From: Polyangiaceae bacterium
GTDB taxonomy: Bacteria > Myxococcota_A > Polyangia > Polyangiales > Polyangiaceae
Direction of reading: 5' to 3'
Length of the DNA stretch: 64,000 nt
Assembly: GCA_009780955.1 (NCBI GenBank)
Contig: WQZB01000002.1
Location: 97,474-161,473 of the forward strand
Within the stretch, counting starts at the first letter, position 1. Each line of letters starts with the position of its first letter. The position numbers and the translations under genes were made by a program. Shown here piece after piece: positions 1 through 9,300 of this stretch. The notes under the pieces were generated by a model. That model worked only from the letters and a program-made list of their open reading frames with translations, had not been told where the DNA came from and ran no database searches.

Positions 1-2
1 CG

Positions 3-1592
3 TTACAGGCCGATTCCGTCTCGGCGAAAGGGGGCAAAACGGATCTTGCGTGCGCGACCGAAGCTCCTTCCACGTTGCTGGCAGGCGTTCGCAAGCTCTA
101 CGAGTTTAGCGAGAAGCTGATGACGACGAAGAAGCTCGACGAGCTGCTCGAGGCGATGCTCGACGCGGTCATCGAGATCACGGGCGCGGAAAAGGGCCTT
201 GTTTTGCTCCTCGACAACGACGAAAGCGGCGCATTGAGCAAAGGCAAAAAGCCTGTCATCCGCGCATCGCGCCATATCACGCGCGAAGCCGTCAGCGACA
301 CGGCGGGCACAATCTCCGACAGCATCGTGCAGCGTGTACTCGAAAGCGGTCGGCCGCTCATCGTTTCCGACGCGCTGTCCGACGACGTGTTTCGCACGAG
401 CGAAAGCGTTGTCGCGTTACGCCTCTCGAGCGTGATGTGTGCGCCGCTCGTTTCGCAAGGCGAAATCACAGGCGCCCTTTACGTGGGCAACGACCACGTC
501 AAAGGTCTTTTCCAGAAGTCTCAGCTCGATCTGCTCAGCATTTTCGCTGGGCAAGCATCGCTCATTTTGCAAAACGCCGAGCTAATCAGCGCGCTCCGCG
601 CCGACAAAGAAAAGCTCGCCGCCGAGCTTTCCGACAAGCGCTTCGGTGACATCATCGGCGTGTGCCCATCCATGCTCGAAGTTTTTCGCAAGCTTCAGAA
701 GGTCGCAACCACCGACATTTCGGTTCTCATCACCGGCGAAACCGGCACAGGCAAGGAACTCATCGCGCGCGAAGTGCACCGCCGTTCAAACCGATCGAGC
801 GGCCCGTTCATGGTCATAAACTGCGGCGCCATCCCCGAAAATCTGATTGAAAGCGAGCTTTTTGGTCATGTCAAAGGCGCGTTCACGGGCGCCATTGCGT
901 CGCGCCCAGGCAAATTCCAAGCGGCCGACAAAGGCACGCTGTTTCTCGACGAGATCGGTGAGCTGCCGCTGAACCTTCAGGTGAAGCTTCTGCGGGCGCT
1001 GCAAGAGCGTGTTGTTTTCCGCGTTGGCGACAGCAAACCCGAGAAGGTTGACATTCGCGTCGTTGCTTCGACGAACCGTGTGCTCGAAGACGAGATTGCG
1101 GCGGGTCGTTTTCGCGAAGATCTTTACTACCGCCTCAACGTCGTCAACATTTTCTTGCCGCCACTGCGCGAGCGCGGTGACGATGTTCTCGTCATTGCAA
1201 AGGCGCTTCTTACGAAGTTTGCGAGTGAGCTCAATTCGCCGGTTCGTGGCTTTGCTTCGCAGGCCCTTGCGGCGGTCCGCAAGTATCCATGGCCGGGTAA
1301 CATTCGGCAGCTCGAAAACCGCATCAAAAAGGCGCTCGTCCTTTGCGACAAAACGCTGCTCGGTGTGGACGATCTCGAGCTCAATCAAGATAGTCAAATG
1401 GCAATCGTTCCACTCGAGAAAGCCAAAGAAGAATTTCAGCGCAAGTACGTGCTCGAAGTGCTCGAGCGCAACAACGGCAATCGCACACAAACCGCACGCG
1501 ATCTCGGCGTCGATCCGCGCACGATCTTCCGCTACCTTGAACGCGAGCAAAACCCAATGCCTTCAGGTGCTGGTGGGCAGGGCGCCGGCTAG
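3..1592 (+). CDS. Sigma54-dependent Fis-family activator with GAF domain (5' partial)
   Basis: Enhancer-binding transcription activator that would remodel sigma54 RNA polymerase. The frame is open to the left window edge, so the true start and probably an N-terminal sensory or FHA region lie outside. From about position 110 to 600 there is a GAF-type sensor domain. The AAA+ core follows, with Walker A GETGTGKE near 735-757, the sigma54-contact loop GAFTGA near 880, and Walker B LFLDEIGE near 940-965. A Fis-type helix-turn-helix (NRTQTARDLGVDPRTIFRYL) closes the protein. All core motifs are intact, so it should be an active ATPase. The stop is 10 nt before mutS2, suggesting co-transcription. 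Ligand and target promoters cannot be read from sequence. Confidence 0.93.
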   Translation, partial: LQADSVSAKGGKTDLACATEAPSTLLAGVRKLYEFSEKLMTTKKLDELLEAMLDAVIEITGAEKGLVLLLDNDESGALSKGKKPVIRASRHITREAVSDTAGTISDSIVQRVLESGRPLIVSDALSDDVFRTSESVVALRLSSVMCAPLVSQGEITGALYVGNDHVKGLFQKSQLDLLSIFAGQASLILQNAELISALRADKEKLAAELSDKRFGDIIGVCPSMLEVFRKLQKVATTDISVLITGETGTGKELIAREVHRRSNRSSGPFMVINCGAIPENLIESELFGHVKGAFTGAIASRPGKFQAADKGTLFLDEIGELPLNLQVKLLRALQERVVFRVGDSKPEKVDIRVVASTNRVLEDEIAAGRFREDLYYRLNVVNIFLPPLRERGDDVLVIAKALLTKFASELNSPVRGFASQALAAVRKYPWPGNIRQLENRIKKALVLCDKTLLGVDDLELNQDSQMAIVPLEKAKEEFQRKYVLEVLERNNGNRTQTARDLGVDPRTIFRYLEREQNPMPSGAGGQGAG

Positions 1593-1602
1593 CCCGCTTT
1601 CG

Positions 1603-3765
1603 ATGACGCTCGCCGACCCATGCCCGCCCAAGACTCGGGCTGATCTCGAATGGGGCCGCCTTCTCGAAGCGCTCGGTGCGCGGTGCGCTTCGGCCATGGG
1701 CAGAGCGCTTGCGCGCGATTTGCCATTTGCGAAAATGCGTGACGAGGTGAAGCTTTGGCAGCGCGAAGCCATAGAAGCCACCGATCTTCTCTTGGCAGGG
1801 GAGCCGCTGCCCATCGCAGCGCTCGGCGACCTTACGGGCGCCCTCGAACGCGTTGCAGCCTCCGGCACCTTGGCCCCTCACGAGATCCGCGAAATGGCCA
1901 AAGCACTCGAAGCTGCGCGCACGCTACGTCGCTTTCTCGGTGCACGGCGCTCGCGCGTCGAGACCTTGTTCGCGGCGTGCTCGACCGATCCCACGCTCGA
2001 CGTCCTGGCTGACGAACTCCTGTCTGCGTTCGACGACGACGGCACCTTGTCCGATCGCGCGAGCAGTCGCCTTCGCGATCTGCGTAGCGAATACCAAATG
2101 GCGCGTGCACGCATGCTTTCGCGCCTCGACGATCTGATGAACAAGCACGAAGCCGTCTTGCAAGATCGCTTCGTCACCGAGCGCGAAGGCCGTTACGTCG
2201 TGCCCGTTCGCTCCGATGCGCACGAGCGATTTCCAGGTATTGTGCACGCAACGAGTGCAAGCGGCGCAACCCTCTTCGTGGAGCCGCGTGCGGTCGTCCC
2301 CATGGGCAACCGCTTGAAAGTGCTCGAAGCCGACGTGGAGCGCGAAGAGTTGGCAATCTACACGCGATTGTCGAGCCGCATCGGCGAGTCGCTTCCAAGC
2401 GTGATGGGCGCTGCCAATGCCCTTGCTCGTGTCGATGTGCGCGCGGCCACAGCCCGCCTTGCGCGCGATCTCAATCTCACGTTCCCGAAAATCACGAGCG
2501 ATGCTTGTGTCAATCTCCGCGCGGCGCGCCACCCGCTCTTGCTTCTCGACGCCATGGGAGAGGGTGGCGAGGGTAATAGTGCTCTCCATCAGGTCATACC
2601 AAGCGATCTGTCGATTCACGCGCAGCGCGCATTGATCGTCAGTGGTCCCAACGCAGGCGGCAAGACCGTGGCTCTGAAAACCATTGGCCTTGCCGCGCTC
2701 ATGGTTCGCGCGGGCTTGCCTGTCGCATGTGCCGAGGGTAGCGAGGTCGGCATCTTCGAGGTGGTTTTGTCAGACGTTGGCGACGATCAGAGCCTCGCCA
2801 AGAGCCTGTCAACGTTCAGCGCACACGTGCAAAACCTCGCGCGCATTTTGAGCGACACGCGGCTAGGTGCCCTTGTGTTGCTCGACGAGCTTGCTGGCGG
2901 TACCGATCCGCGCGAAGGCGAGGCGCTTGCGGCCGGCATGCTCGACGCGCTGACGGCGCGCGGTGGGGCTGTGGTTGTGACAACGCACTACGAAGGTCTC
3001 AAGACTCTTGCGGTCGCAGACGACCGTTTCGAAAACGCAAGTATGGGTTTTGACCTGTCCAAGATGAGGCCAACGTTCCGGCTCGTGCAAGGCGTTCCCG
3101 GTTCTTCAAGTGCGCTTGCTGTCGCAAGGAGATTCGGCCTGCCGGAAGCGGTCATCGAGCGCGCCGAAAAGTTTCTGACCCGCCCCGACATCGAGTTCGA
3201 AGCGGTCGTGCAAAAGCTAAACGCCGAGCGCGCGGCTCTCGAGATCGCACGCGCCAATGCCACGCGCCGTGAGGAAGAAGCAAGCCAGAAGAAGAGCGAG
3301 TTCGAGACCGAGCTTTTGGCCCTGCGCGACCGCGAACATCAAAGGTTCTCGAAAGAGGCCGAATCGCTCGTTTTGTCGGTGCGCCGCGCGCGCGAGGAAC
3401 TCCGAATCGTGCAAGCGCAGCTTCGAAGCAAGAGCCTTGGGATGGGCGAGGTGAAAGCTGCTGAAAGTGCGCTCGATCGCATCGCGGCGCGCGTCGCGAT
3501 TGGCGGCGATCTCGAGCCAACTGCGCTCTCCACGTCGGCTTCGCACGAGGCCAATCAGGCAGGCGCACCCGACATTGCCTTGCTCAAAAAAGGCGTTCGC
3601 GTGTGGGTTCCGCGTTTGCGTGCAGAGGCCGAGGTGATTGATGTTCTGTCGGGTGGCGCGGTGCGTGTGCAGGCCGGCGCCATGAAGCTCGTTGTGCAGG
3701 CCACGGAGCTCAGGCAGCTGGCAGCGAATCGCGGGGAAAGCAAATCGCGCCCAGGGCGTTGGTGA
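1603..3765 (+). CDS. mutS2: MutS2 family ATPase without visible Smr domain
   Basis: MutS2 proteins act on branched DNA or, in some bacteria, on collided ribosomes. The chosen ATG at 1603 lies just after the upstream regulator's stop and begins MTLADPCPPKTRADLEWGRL, the usual MutS2 N-terminal helix; the longer open frame upstream is antisense-like noise. Walker A is SGPNAGGKTVALKT near residue 347 and Walker B VLLDELAGGTDPREGEA near residue 425. A charged coiled-coil clamp follows, about residues 525-620. At 720 aa it is shorter than typical 780-aa MutS2. The tail ends in a small beta-rich KOW-like segment (VRVWVPRLRAEAEVIDVL) with no recognisable Smr nuclease motif. It overlaps an antisense XRE relic. 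Confidence 0.9.
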   Translation: MTLADPCPPKTRADLEWGRLLEALGARCASAMGRALARDLPFAKMRDEVKLWQREAIEATDLLLAGEPLPIAALGDLTGALERVAASGTLAPHEIREMAKALEAARTLRRFLGARRSRVETLFAACSTDPTLDVLADELLSAFDDDGTLSDRASSRLRDLRSEYQMARARMLSRLDDLMNKHEAVLQDRFVTEREGRYVVPVRSDAHERFPGIVHATSASGATLFVEPRAVVPMGNRLKVLEADVEREELAIYTRLSSRIGESLPSVMGAANALARVDVRAATARLARDLNLTFPKITSDACVNLRAARHPLLLLDAMGEGGEGNSALHQVIPSDLSIHAQRALIVSGPNAGGKTVALKTIGLAALMVRAGLPVACAEGSEVGIFEVVLSDVGDDQSLAKSLSTFSAHVQNLARILSDTRLGALVLLDELAGGTDPREGEALAAGMLDALTARGGAVVVTTHYEGLKTLAVADDRFENASMGFDLSKMRPTFRLVQGVPGSSSALAVARRFGLPEAVIERAEKFLTRPDIEFEAVVQKLNAERAALEIARANATRREEEASQKKSEFETELLALRDREHQRFSKEAESLVLSVRRAREELRIVQAQLRSKSLGMGEVKAAESALDRIAARVAIGGDLEPTALSTSASHEANQAGAPDIALLKKGVRVWVPRLRAEAEVIDVLSGGAVRVQAGAMKLVVQATELRQLAANRGESKSRPGRW

Positions 3766-3840
3766 AGCGCGCAAGAGTGATGAGCGTGCGGCCAGGGGTT
3801 TGCTCGAGGATGTTTTCGCTGGGAGTCGTGGTGGTTCAGA
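3710..3840 (-). pseudogene. Relic of an XRE-type helix-turn-helix gene
   Basis: Reading the minus strand gives RTLITLARFTNALG followed by a short tail and a stop at 3710-3712. This closely matches LTLTTLARFANALK in the XRE gene at 4616-4888, and the DNA around 3763-3795 is visibly similar too. No HTH start region or start codon remains upstream. It overlaps the 3' end of mutS2. This looks like a broken duplicate of the neighbouring regulator. Confidence 0.35.
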
Positions 3841-3924
3841 TGACCATGACGGCTGAAGCTAACCTACGATCTTTCATGGCACGAACCAAGGAATGGCTTC
3901 TGCGCTGGTGTCGCAGATTCGGTT

Positions 3925-4287
3925 TCACATCGAGACAATGGCTCCCCGGAGGCCCAGTGCCAGAGCGAGACCGCGATCGATCCGCGACCGTACACGCATG
4001 GATAGGCTGCCCACGCACTCGTCGAAGAAACTTACGTCAACGGTCATCACCTGGCAGACCAGCGCGACCGACGGGCGATTCAGCCCTGTTTCCGAGGGCT
4101 CGAGCAGAACGTTTCCAACTGCCTGCGCTCTTCTCAAGTTCGAGGTTAGCGGCACGACCATTGCGGTATGGAGAGCAGACGCATTCAACAGGTCGTCCTG
4201 AACGACGAGAACCAGTCGCCGCAGTGCAGGAGACGAACCTCGTGGGTCTCCGAGATCGGCCCACCAAATCTCGCCGCGTTTCACCAT
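3925..4287 (-). CDS. MazF/PemK-family endoribonuclease toxin
   Basis: Toxin half of a type II toxin-antitoxin module; MazF/PemK enzymes cleave mRNA at short motifs. The 120-aa product starts MVKRGEIWWADLGDPRGS, the typical strand 1 plus loop, with RRLVLVVQDDLLNAS and TAMVVPLTSNLRRA as the next strands and a conserved-looking VCQVMTVD core. Length is normal for the family. Its ATG overlaps the antitoxin stop by 7 nt, so translation is coupled and antitoxin comes first, the standard order. Cleavage specificity is not predictable. Confidence 0.9.
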   Translation of the reverse strand: MVKRGEIWWADLGDPRGSSPALRRLVLVVQDDLLNASALHTAMVVPLTSNLRRAQAVGNVLLEPSETGLNRPSVALVCQVMTVDVSFFDECVGSLSMRVRSRIDRGLALALGLRGAIVSM

Positions 4288-4529
4288 TCGATGTTCAGCA
4301 GTGCTTGGCGCGTTGCCGCACGCCGTAGTTCTTCGATGTCGTCTCCGCCGGCTTCGGGTCCAAAGGCTCGGTCGTAAGACTCTCGCACTTCGATTGCGAG
4401 CTCGTCATCGAGGAAGCGCTTCAGCGCTCGCGTTACGAGCTCGCTGCGGGAGATACGCAGCCGCTTGGCGCAGTGGTTCACGCTTTTGTAGACCTCGTCA
4501 GGCATCGAGATCGCTGTCTTTGTCGTCAT
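4281..4529 (-). CDS. Ribbon-helix-helix antitoxin (MazE-like role)
   Basis: An 82-aa protein whose N-terminus TKTAISMPDEVYKSVNHCAK is a classic CopG/RHH DNA-binding strand and helix, followed by LRISRSELVTRALKRFLDD. The C-terminal acidic part (about residues 45-82) should wrap and neutralise the MazF-like toxin encoded immediately downstream with a 7-nt overlap. A perfect palindrome lies 11 nt upstream of the start and probably serves as its autoregulatory operator. RHH antitoxins paired with MazF are well known. Confidence 0.88.
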   Translation of the reverse strand: MTTKTAISMPDEVYKSVNHCAKRLRISRSELVTRALKRFLDDELAIEVRESYDRAFGPEAGGDDIEELRRAATRQALLNIEW

Positions 4530-4539
4530 CGAAGGGTGA

Positions 4540-4557
4540 GTATAACCTTTGTTATAC
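4540..4557 (-). promoter_or_regulatory. Palindromic operator of the RHH-MazF module
   Basis: GTATAAC-CTTT-GTTATAC is a perfect 7-bp inverted repeat with a 4-bp spacer, 11 nt upstream of the antitoxin ATG. Each arm contains a TATAAC -10-like hexamer, so bound RHH dimers would cover the promoter. Autorepression is inferred from family behaviour. Confidence 0.7.
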
Positions 4558-4615
4558 CTCGGGCAATCTCATGATCGCAAAGCCGCGGGCGCGCCGCGCT
4601 CATTCGCGTAAGAGG

Positions 4616-4888
4616 TTAGCGCGTGGCGATGCGCGGTCGCCCTGGTCGAGGCTTTGCCTTCGCGGGCGGAGAGAAGAACTCCGTGATGGGCACCTTCAAG
4701 GCGTTAGCGAAGCGCGCAAGGGTAGTGAGTGTGAGGTTTTCGGTGCCAGCTTCGGCGCTCTGAATCCATCGCGTCGTGACGTCAAGCCTCTCGGCGAGCG
4801 CTTCTTGCGTGAGACCGCCATCGACGCGCAGTTCGGCGATACGCCGGCCGACGTTCGACAGAAGCTTGTCGGGTGCGAGGGGTCTCAC
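4616..4888 (-). CDS. XRE-family helix-turn-helix regulator
   Basis: A 90-aa Cro/CI-type DNA-binding protein, started at GTG 4888. The HTH spans about residues 12-68: VGRRIAELRVDGGLTQEALA, then LDVTTRWIQSAEAGTENLTL and TLARFANALKVP. A basic, proline-rich tail (KAKPRPGRPR) follows. It lies 86 nt upstream of the RHH-MazF pair on the same strand, so it may be a third regulator of that module or the orphaned antitoxin of a lost toxin. No toxin partner of its own is adjacent. Confidence 0.82.
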   Translation of the reverse strand: MRPLAPDKLLSNVGRRIAELRVDGGLTQEALAERLDVTTRWIQSAEAGTENLTLTTLARFANALKVPITEFFSPPAKAKPRPGRPRIATR

Positions 4889-4920
4889 CCGTAGTGGCGT
4901 GCCTGCGAATGATCTTGGTA

Positions 4921-4944
4921 AACACGTTGCTAAAACTTCGTGTT
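4921..4944 (-). promoter_or_regulatory. Inverted repeat upstream of the XRE gene
   Basis: AACACG (4921-4926) and CGTGTT (4939-4944) form a 6-bp inverted repeat with a 12-bp spacer, about 33-56 nt upstream of the XRE start, next to a minus-strand TATAAC-like -10 (CTATAAC at about 4942-4948). It is a plausible autoregulatory operator; six-base arms can arise by chance. Confidence 0.3.
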
Positions 4945-5093
4945 ATAGTTCAGATGAGAACGGAGTCAGCTACGCGCACTCGGTTAGACGACGCGTGGCT
5001 TGAGTGAAGGCACCAAAAAGTTTTTGGTTGCCGAACGAGAAAGTGGTCCAGACCTTTGTTGCGACTGATCTCGCGTAACCCAGGAGGGTTCCA

Positions 5094-6362
5094 ATGAGTC
5101 ATCGTCAAAAACCATTGAACAAGCGAATGCTGGTTGCATTCGTTGTAGCCTTTGGAATTTCAGCCTTTGCTTGCACACACGACGTGACGAGTTCGTCGTC
5201 AACGGGTTCGGAGTCTTCGGCTGTCAAAGCAGCGGCCGCAGATCCATCGACGCCGCCGGCGCCATCAGACATCACCTTCAATCTTGTTTATCCAACCGGG
5301 TACAACATTGGGCAAGTAGCCGTTGCCGCGAGCGGCAGCCTTTCGCTAGGCAGCAATGACGTCATTTGGGGAGCCGATGGAAACCCCGGTGCTGTCACAA
5401 GTACTGGCACTGGAGCAACGTCCCTCAGTCCAAGCGTGCAGGCTGGAGATGTGGTTAGCGTTCCGGATATTTCCATCAGTCCGAAGGGCACAGCCACATC
5501 TGCGCGGTCGGCTGGCAAAGTGTCGGTGGGATCGAACGCCAAGGTGGGTACCGTGCAAGAGCAGGCTGTACTCGCTCCGATGGTACAGCGCACGGTGACC
5601 GTGCATCCTCCGGCAGGGCCGTCGACCGACGTGGATGTCAGCAAAAAAGCGCCAGTGACCCTCGCTGCAGGTCGCTATGGAAACGTGACCGTTGGACCAG
5701 ACGCAACGCTGAAGTTATCGGCTGGCACGTATTTGCTCGATTCGTTCAGCGTTGGACCGAAGTCGGTCATTGACCTTGATACGACCGACGGCACGGTCAA
5801 TGTGTACGTGAATCAGTCGGCCGATTGGAAAGGAGCTCTTACGGGAGATGCATCGCGGTTTGTATTTGGGTACCTCGGCAACGACACCGTTCACCTGACC
5901 GGAACGTTCCGAGGCACCGCGCTGGCCCCCAACGGAGGCCTGAAGATCGAGCTGGAAGGAGCTTCGAACGAAGGCACTTTCTATGGCAAAGACGTGACGG
6001 TCGGCCCCGGCATAACCATCAAAAAGCTGGGCACGCCGTTTCTGATTGGCGAGCTGAAGGTCTCCAACACGGATCTTTGCGTTGGAGAGCAGACGGAAGT
6101 TTCGCTCGCGACGACGGGCGCGCCCGGGACAACCGACGCGCATCATGGGGATGCCTGGCGACCATCAATTCGTGCAGTTTGCCAATGCGCCGGGCAATCG
6201 CCTGCTGTACGCAACGGTGGAAACCGCCGATGGGAATGTGGACTTCGTTCAGATCCCCGTCACGGTGCGCGCATGCCCGACGGAGCAACCCACGGTGGCC
6301 TTGCATTTCTGGGGCGACAGAGGAGTTCCGAACGGCGTGGAGTTCATGGTCCGCGGTTATGA
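5094..6362 (+). CDS. N-terminal piece of a frameshifted large lipoprotein or exoprotein
   Basis: This reading frame starts with a signal peptide (KRMLVAFVVAFGISAFAC, possible lipoprotein cysteine at residue 27) after an AGGAGG-type ribosome site at about 5081-5086. Residues about 30-340 are a Ser/Thr-rich region and a beta-rich repeat domain (KLSAGTYLLDSFSVGPKSV, VNVYVNQSADWKGAL) of a kind common in myxobacterial secreted proteins. Coherent sequence ends at about 6120-6145, where the protein continues in the +1 frame as the next feature. The residues after that point (to 6362) are probably nonsense. The intact gene would run 5094-9564, about 1490 aa. Confidence 0.72.
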   Translation: MSHRQKPLNKRMLVAFVVAFGISAFACTHDVTSSSSTGSESSAVKAAAADPSTPPAPSDITFNLVYPTGYNIGQVAVAASGSLSLGSNDVIWGADGNPGAVTSTGTGATSLSPSVQAGDVVSVPDISISPKGTATSARSAGKVSVGSNAKVGTVQEQAVLAPMVQRTVTVHPPAGPSTDVDVSKKAPVTLAAGRYGNVTVGPDATLKLSAGTYLLDSFSVGPKSVIDLDTTDGTVNVYVNQSADWKGALTGDASRFVFGYLGNDTVHLTGTFRGTALAPNGGLKIELEGASNEGTFYGKDVTVGPGITIKKLGTPFLIGELKVSNTDLCVGEQTEVSLATTGAPGTTDAHHGDAWRPSIRAVCQCAGQSPAVRNGGNRRWECGLRSDPRHGARMPDGATHGGLAFLGRQRSSERRGVHGPRL

Positions 6363-9300
6363 CGACAAGGGACATGAAGTCAGCGTTGCCCAGCCGGCCA
6401 GTTTCACGTGGGACTTCGGTGACGGGACGACGGCGGCGACGACCACGCCGTTGGTGACGCACGATTATTCGGCGGCCGTGGATCCATTGAAAGAGTACAA
6501 CTACTTCAATGTGTTTGTGAGCGTGACGAACTCCCAGGGAACCATGACCACGAAGAAAGTGGTCCCAGTGTGGAGTCTTTACGCAAAGAACCGATCGAAA
6601 GGGATCATTCAGCCGCCGAGCACGGTCAGCTTCTCGCTATCGAACTACGCGGTGCAGGTGAAGAACCACGAGCCCACGCCAATCTCCATCATCGCAGCGC
6701 GCACGGATTTTATCCCGTGCGATACGAATCAAGATGTAAAGCAGCAGCCGGTGCAAGCGATGAATGTGGCGGTTCCCGCGTCAGCAACAGGTACCGTGAA
6801 CGTTGCGCCGCCAGCGACAATCCCGGACGATGTTTGCGGCTTGGGCATTCATCTCATGGGCAATGCACCTGCGGGCACGGTGTATTCGGACACGTATGCA
6901 CGCGTGAAAGAGAATCCGCAGCTTTTGCAAGACGTGACAGATCCAGACACGATTGCTTTGCTGAACGAAGCTTCGGCGGTGACGCAAGATCCAAGTCAAT
7001 TCGATGGGCAAGAGCTCCGAGCGCTGGCGGCAGCGGGCAAGCTGTCGGCGCTTCCACCGGCGATGCCTGCGCCGGCGTCCTGGAACGGCGCGACTGCTGC
7101 TGCGCCCGCGAAGGCTGCAGCGGCTACCATTGCACCAGCAGCAGCAACCATAACGCCTCTAGCGGCAACGGCTGCAGACGTGGGGCCGAAGGCGGGCGAC
7201 ACTTGCACGCCCGGCGATGTGAACAGCCAGTCGGGACTCACGTGCCAGCCCCAGTCGGATTGGGTGATGGAGTTCGGGCAGTTTGTCAACGCCTCCAAGG
7301 GCTACATCGTGATGGACCACGGGTGCGGGAACATCGGCCAACTGCTTGGAGCGATCAACCAGCATTACTCGCATACGGTGATCATGGCGCAGAACCGGGT
7401 GGCCGTCCGGCACTCGACGGCTGCCGAAGGTCGCATGTCGAACAGCCTTGACGTTGCAAAACTGCGGCTTGACGCAGACGTGTTGAGATACGGATTCCCT
7501 GGCACGGCCGGGAAAGACACGTACACCGTAGATCAGATGGTCACCCAGTATTACGTGACAGATCCGGATGGAAAACAATGGCGAATGGGCAGCGAGATCA
7601 CGCCCAATGTGGTGACGTGTTCGACGGAAATTCTGCCCGTTCCCACGCTGGTGGTGCGTCCGCCACCGGATGCGCCTGCGGATTTGCAGCAAGCAGTGGC
7701 GTCCATGGCCGATCCGGATACTGGAGCGCTCTTCAACACCACGGGGCATTATCGGTTTTTCATGTATTCGCGTGCAGACGAGGCGGCTTCGTATCCAGGG
7801 GATGGATGGGCCACGGGAACGCAAGCCACGGTGTGCTCGCTGTTTGCGCTCGATGCAGCGAGCGGGACGACGCTCGCAGGCGGCCAGTCGTTGAGACTGC
7901 GGTCCTCATATAGAAGTCAGACAAACGATATCCCCGACGGCATGCAGCCGTATACCGTTGACCAGCGCCTTGCAGCCGCCAAGGTGCTGTACGCAAACAC
8001 GAGCAACAGCGCAGCGGATGCATGCGAGTCGGCAGGCAAAGAGGGTGGTGCGCTGTTCGGTGGGATCATTGGAGGGCTTTTTGGCGGTCCTGCAGGAGCG
8101 ATGATTGGCATTGGCGTTGGCGTGGCCGGCGGAACCTTGGTGTGCGATCAGGTGGAATCCAACATTGCCAATCAACTGACCAACTGCTTTGCCTCCGACG
8201 CGTGCGCAGACACGAGCGACGCATGGAAGAATCCCGGTCCCGGCACTGGAATAGCAGTCAGTCCCGACAACATTCTGGATTGGGATGTTCCTTCGCCCCA
8301 GAAAGGGAACGATGGGACGTACAATGGGACGTATGGGTACAACGAGCCGCTCGCATACTTTCCAGCAATGTTCCGGCATAGGTATGCGTGGACGCAGAGC
8401 ACAGGCACTGGCACGCTCAATGTCCGCGTGGAAAACGAAAACGGCGACGCCTTTCCTGGTGCCGATGTTTTTCTGGACATGGTGATGAAGGGAGACACGG
8501 ATGCAAATGGCAATCTGAACTTCCCCGTGCTTGCCGCAGGCAAGTACATTGTGGAAGCGCAATACAATCCGTGCGCGCATGATGCGGCAGCGCCACCAGA
8601 GGACTCCACGCCGCCCAGCATTCCTCTTGCTAAACTTCCGGCTTGTCCTGATTCCGGGGACTTGCCTCAAGATGGGTGCTACGTGCAAAGGCCGCAAGTA
8701 TGCCCTGGAGATTATAAGACGGGCGACTGCAAGATTCAGCAGGGCAGTGACGGAGGGATTATTAACACATTATGTGGCTGCTATCCTCAGCCGACCTGCA
8801 ATACCCTTATCCGAGGAAGTGTCCCCGCCGAGATCACGGCCAACAACACGACTTCGGTCACTATTCGGCTTTGTAGCAATGGAAATGGGGCGTGCCCTCA
8901 GCTTTGCAATACGGACGCCGATTGTGACAGCAACCTTGTTTGCACGAACAGCATGTGTGTTCCGGTGCCTCAAGGGGTGAGGATCTCCGCGAACATCCAA
9001 GGGCTGGTGACAACCGGCACTGGCACTTGTATGGAACCCGCGCTGAACGTTTCTGGCTCTTTTGAAACGACATGCAATCCGCTGGCGCAACAAGATCTGC
9101 AAAACTGGCTTTGCGACGGCGGTCATCTGAACTTCTGCTCCAGCCCCATCACGGGAGGAACGGCGGAAGTAGCGGTGCCGCTAGCGTACAATTCCAGCCA
9201 CTGCAACGAGTTGAGATTCCAATTTGTATGCACCATGGATCCTAGCGGAGGGATCTTGATTGGGACCGACATGAGGTTGCTGGGCTGGTGCGGAGACAAG

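Noticed and set aside
1009..1602. Upstream extension of the mutS2 frame inside the sigma54 activator gene
   Set aside because: It is Arg/Ser/Thr-rich shadow sequence in another frame; MutS2 sequence begins at ATG 1603.
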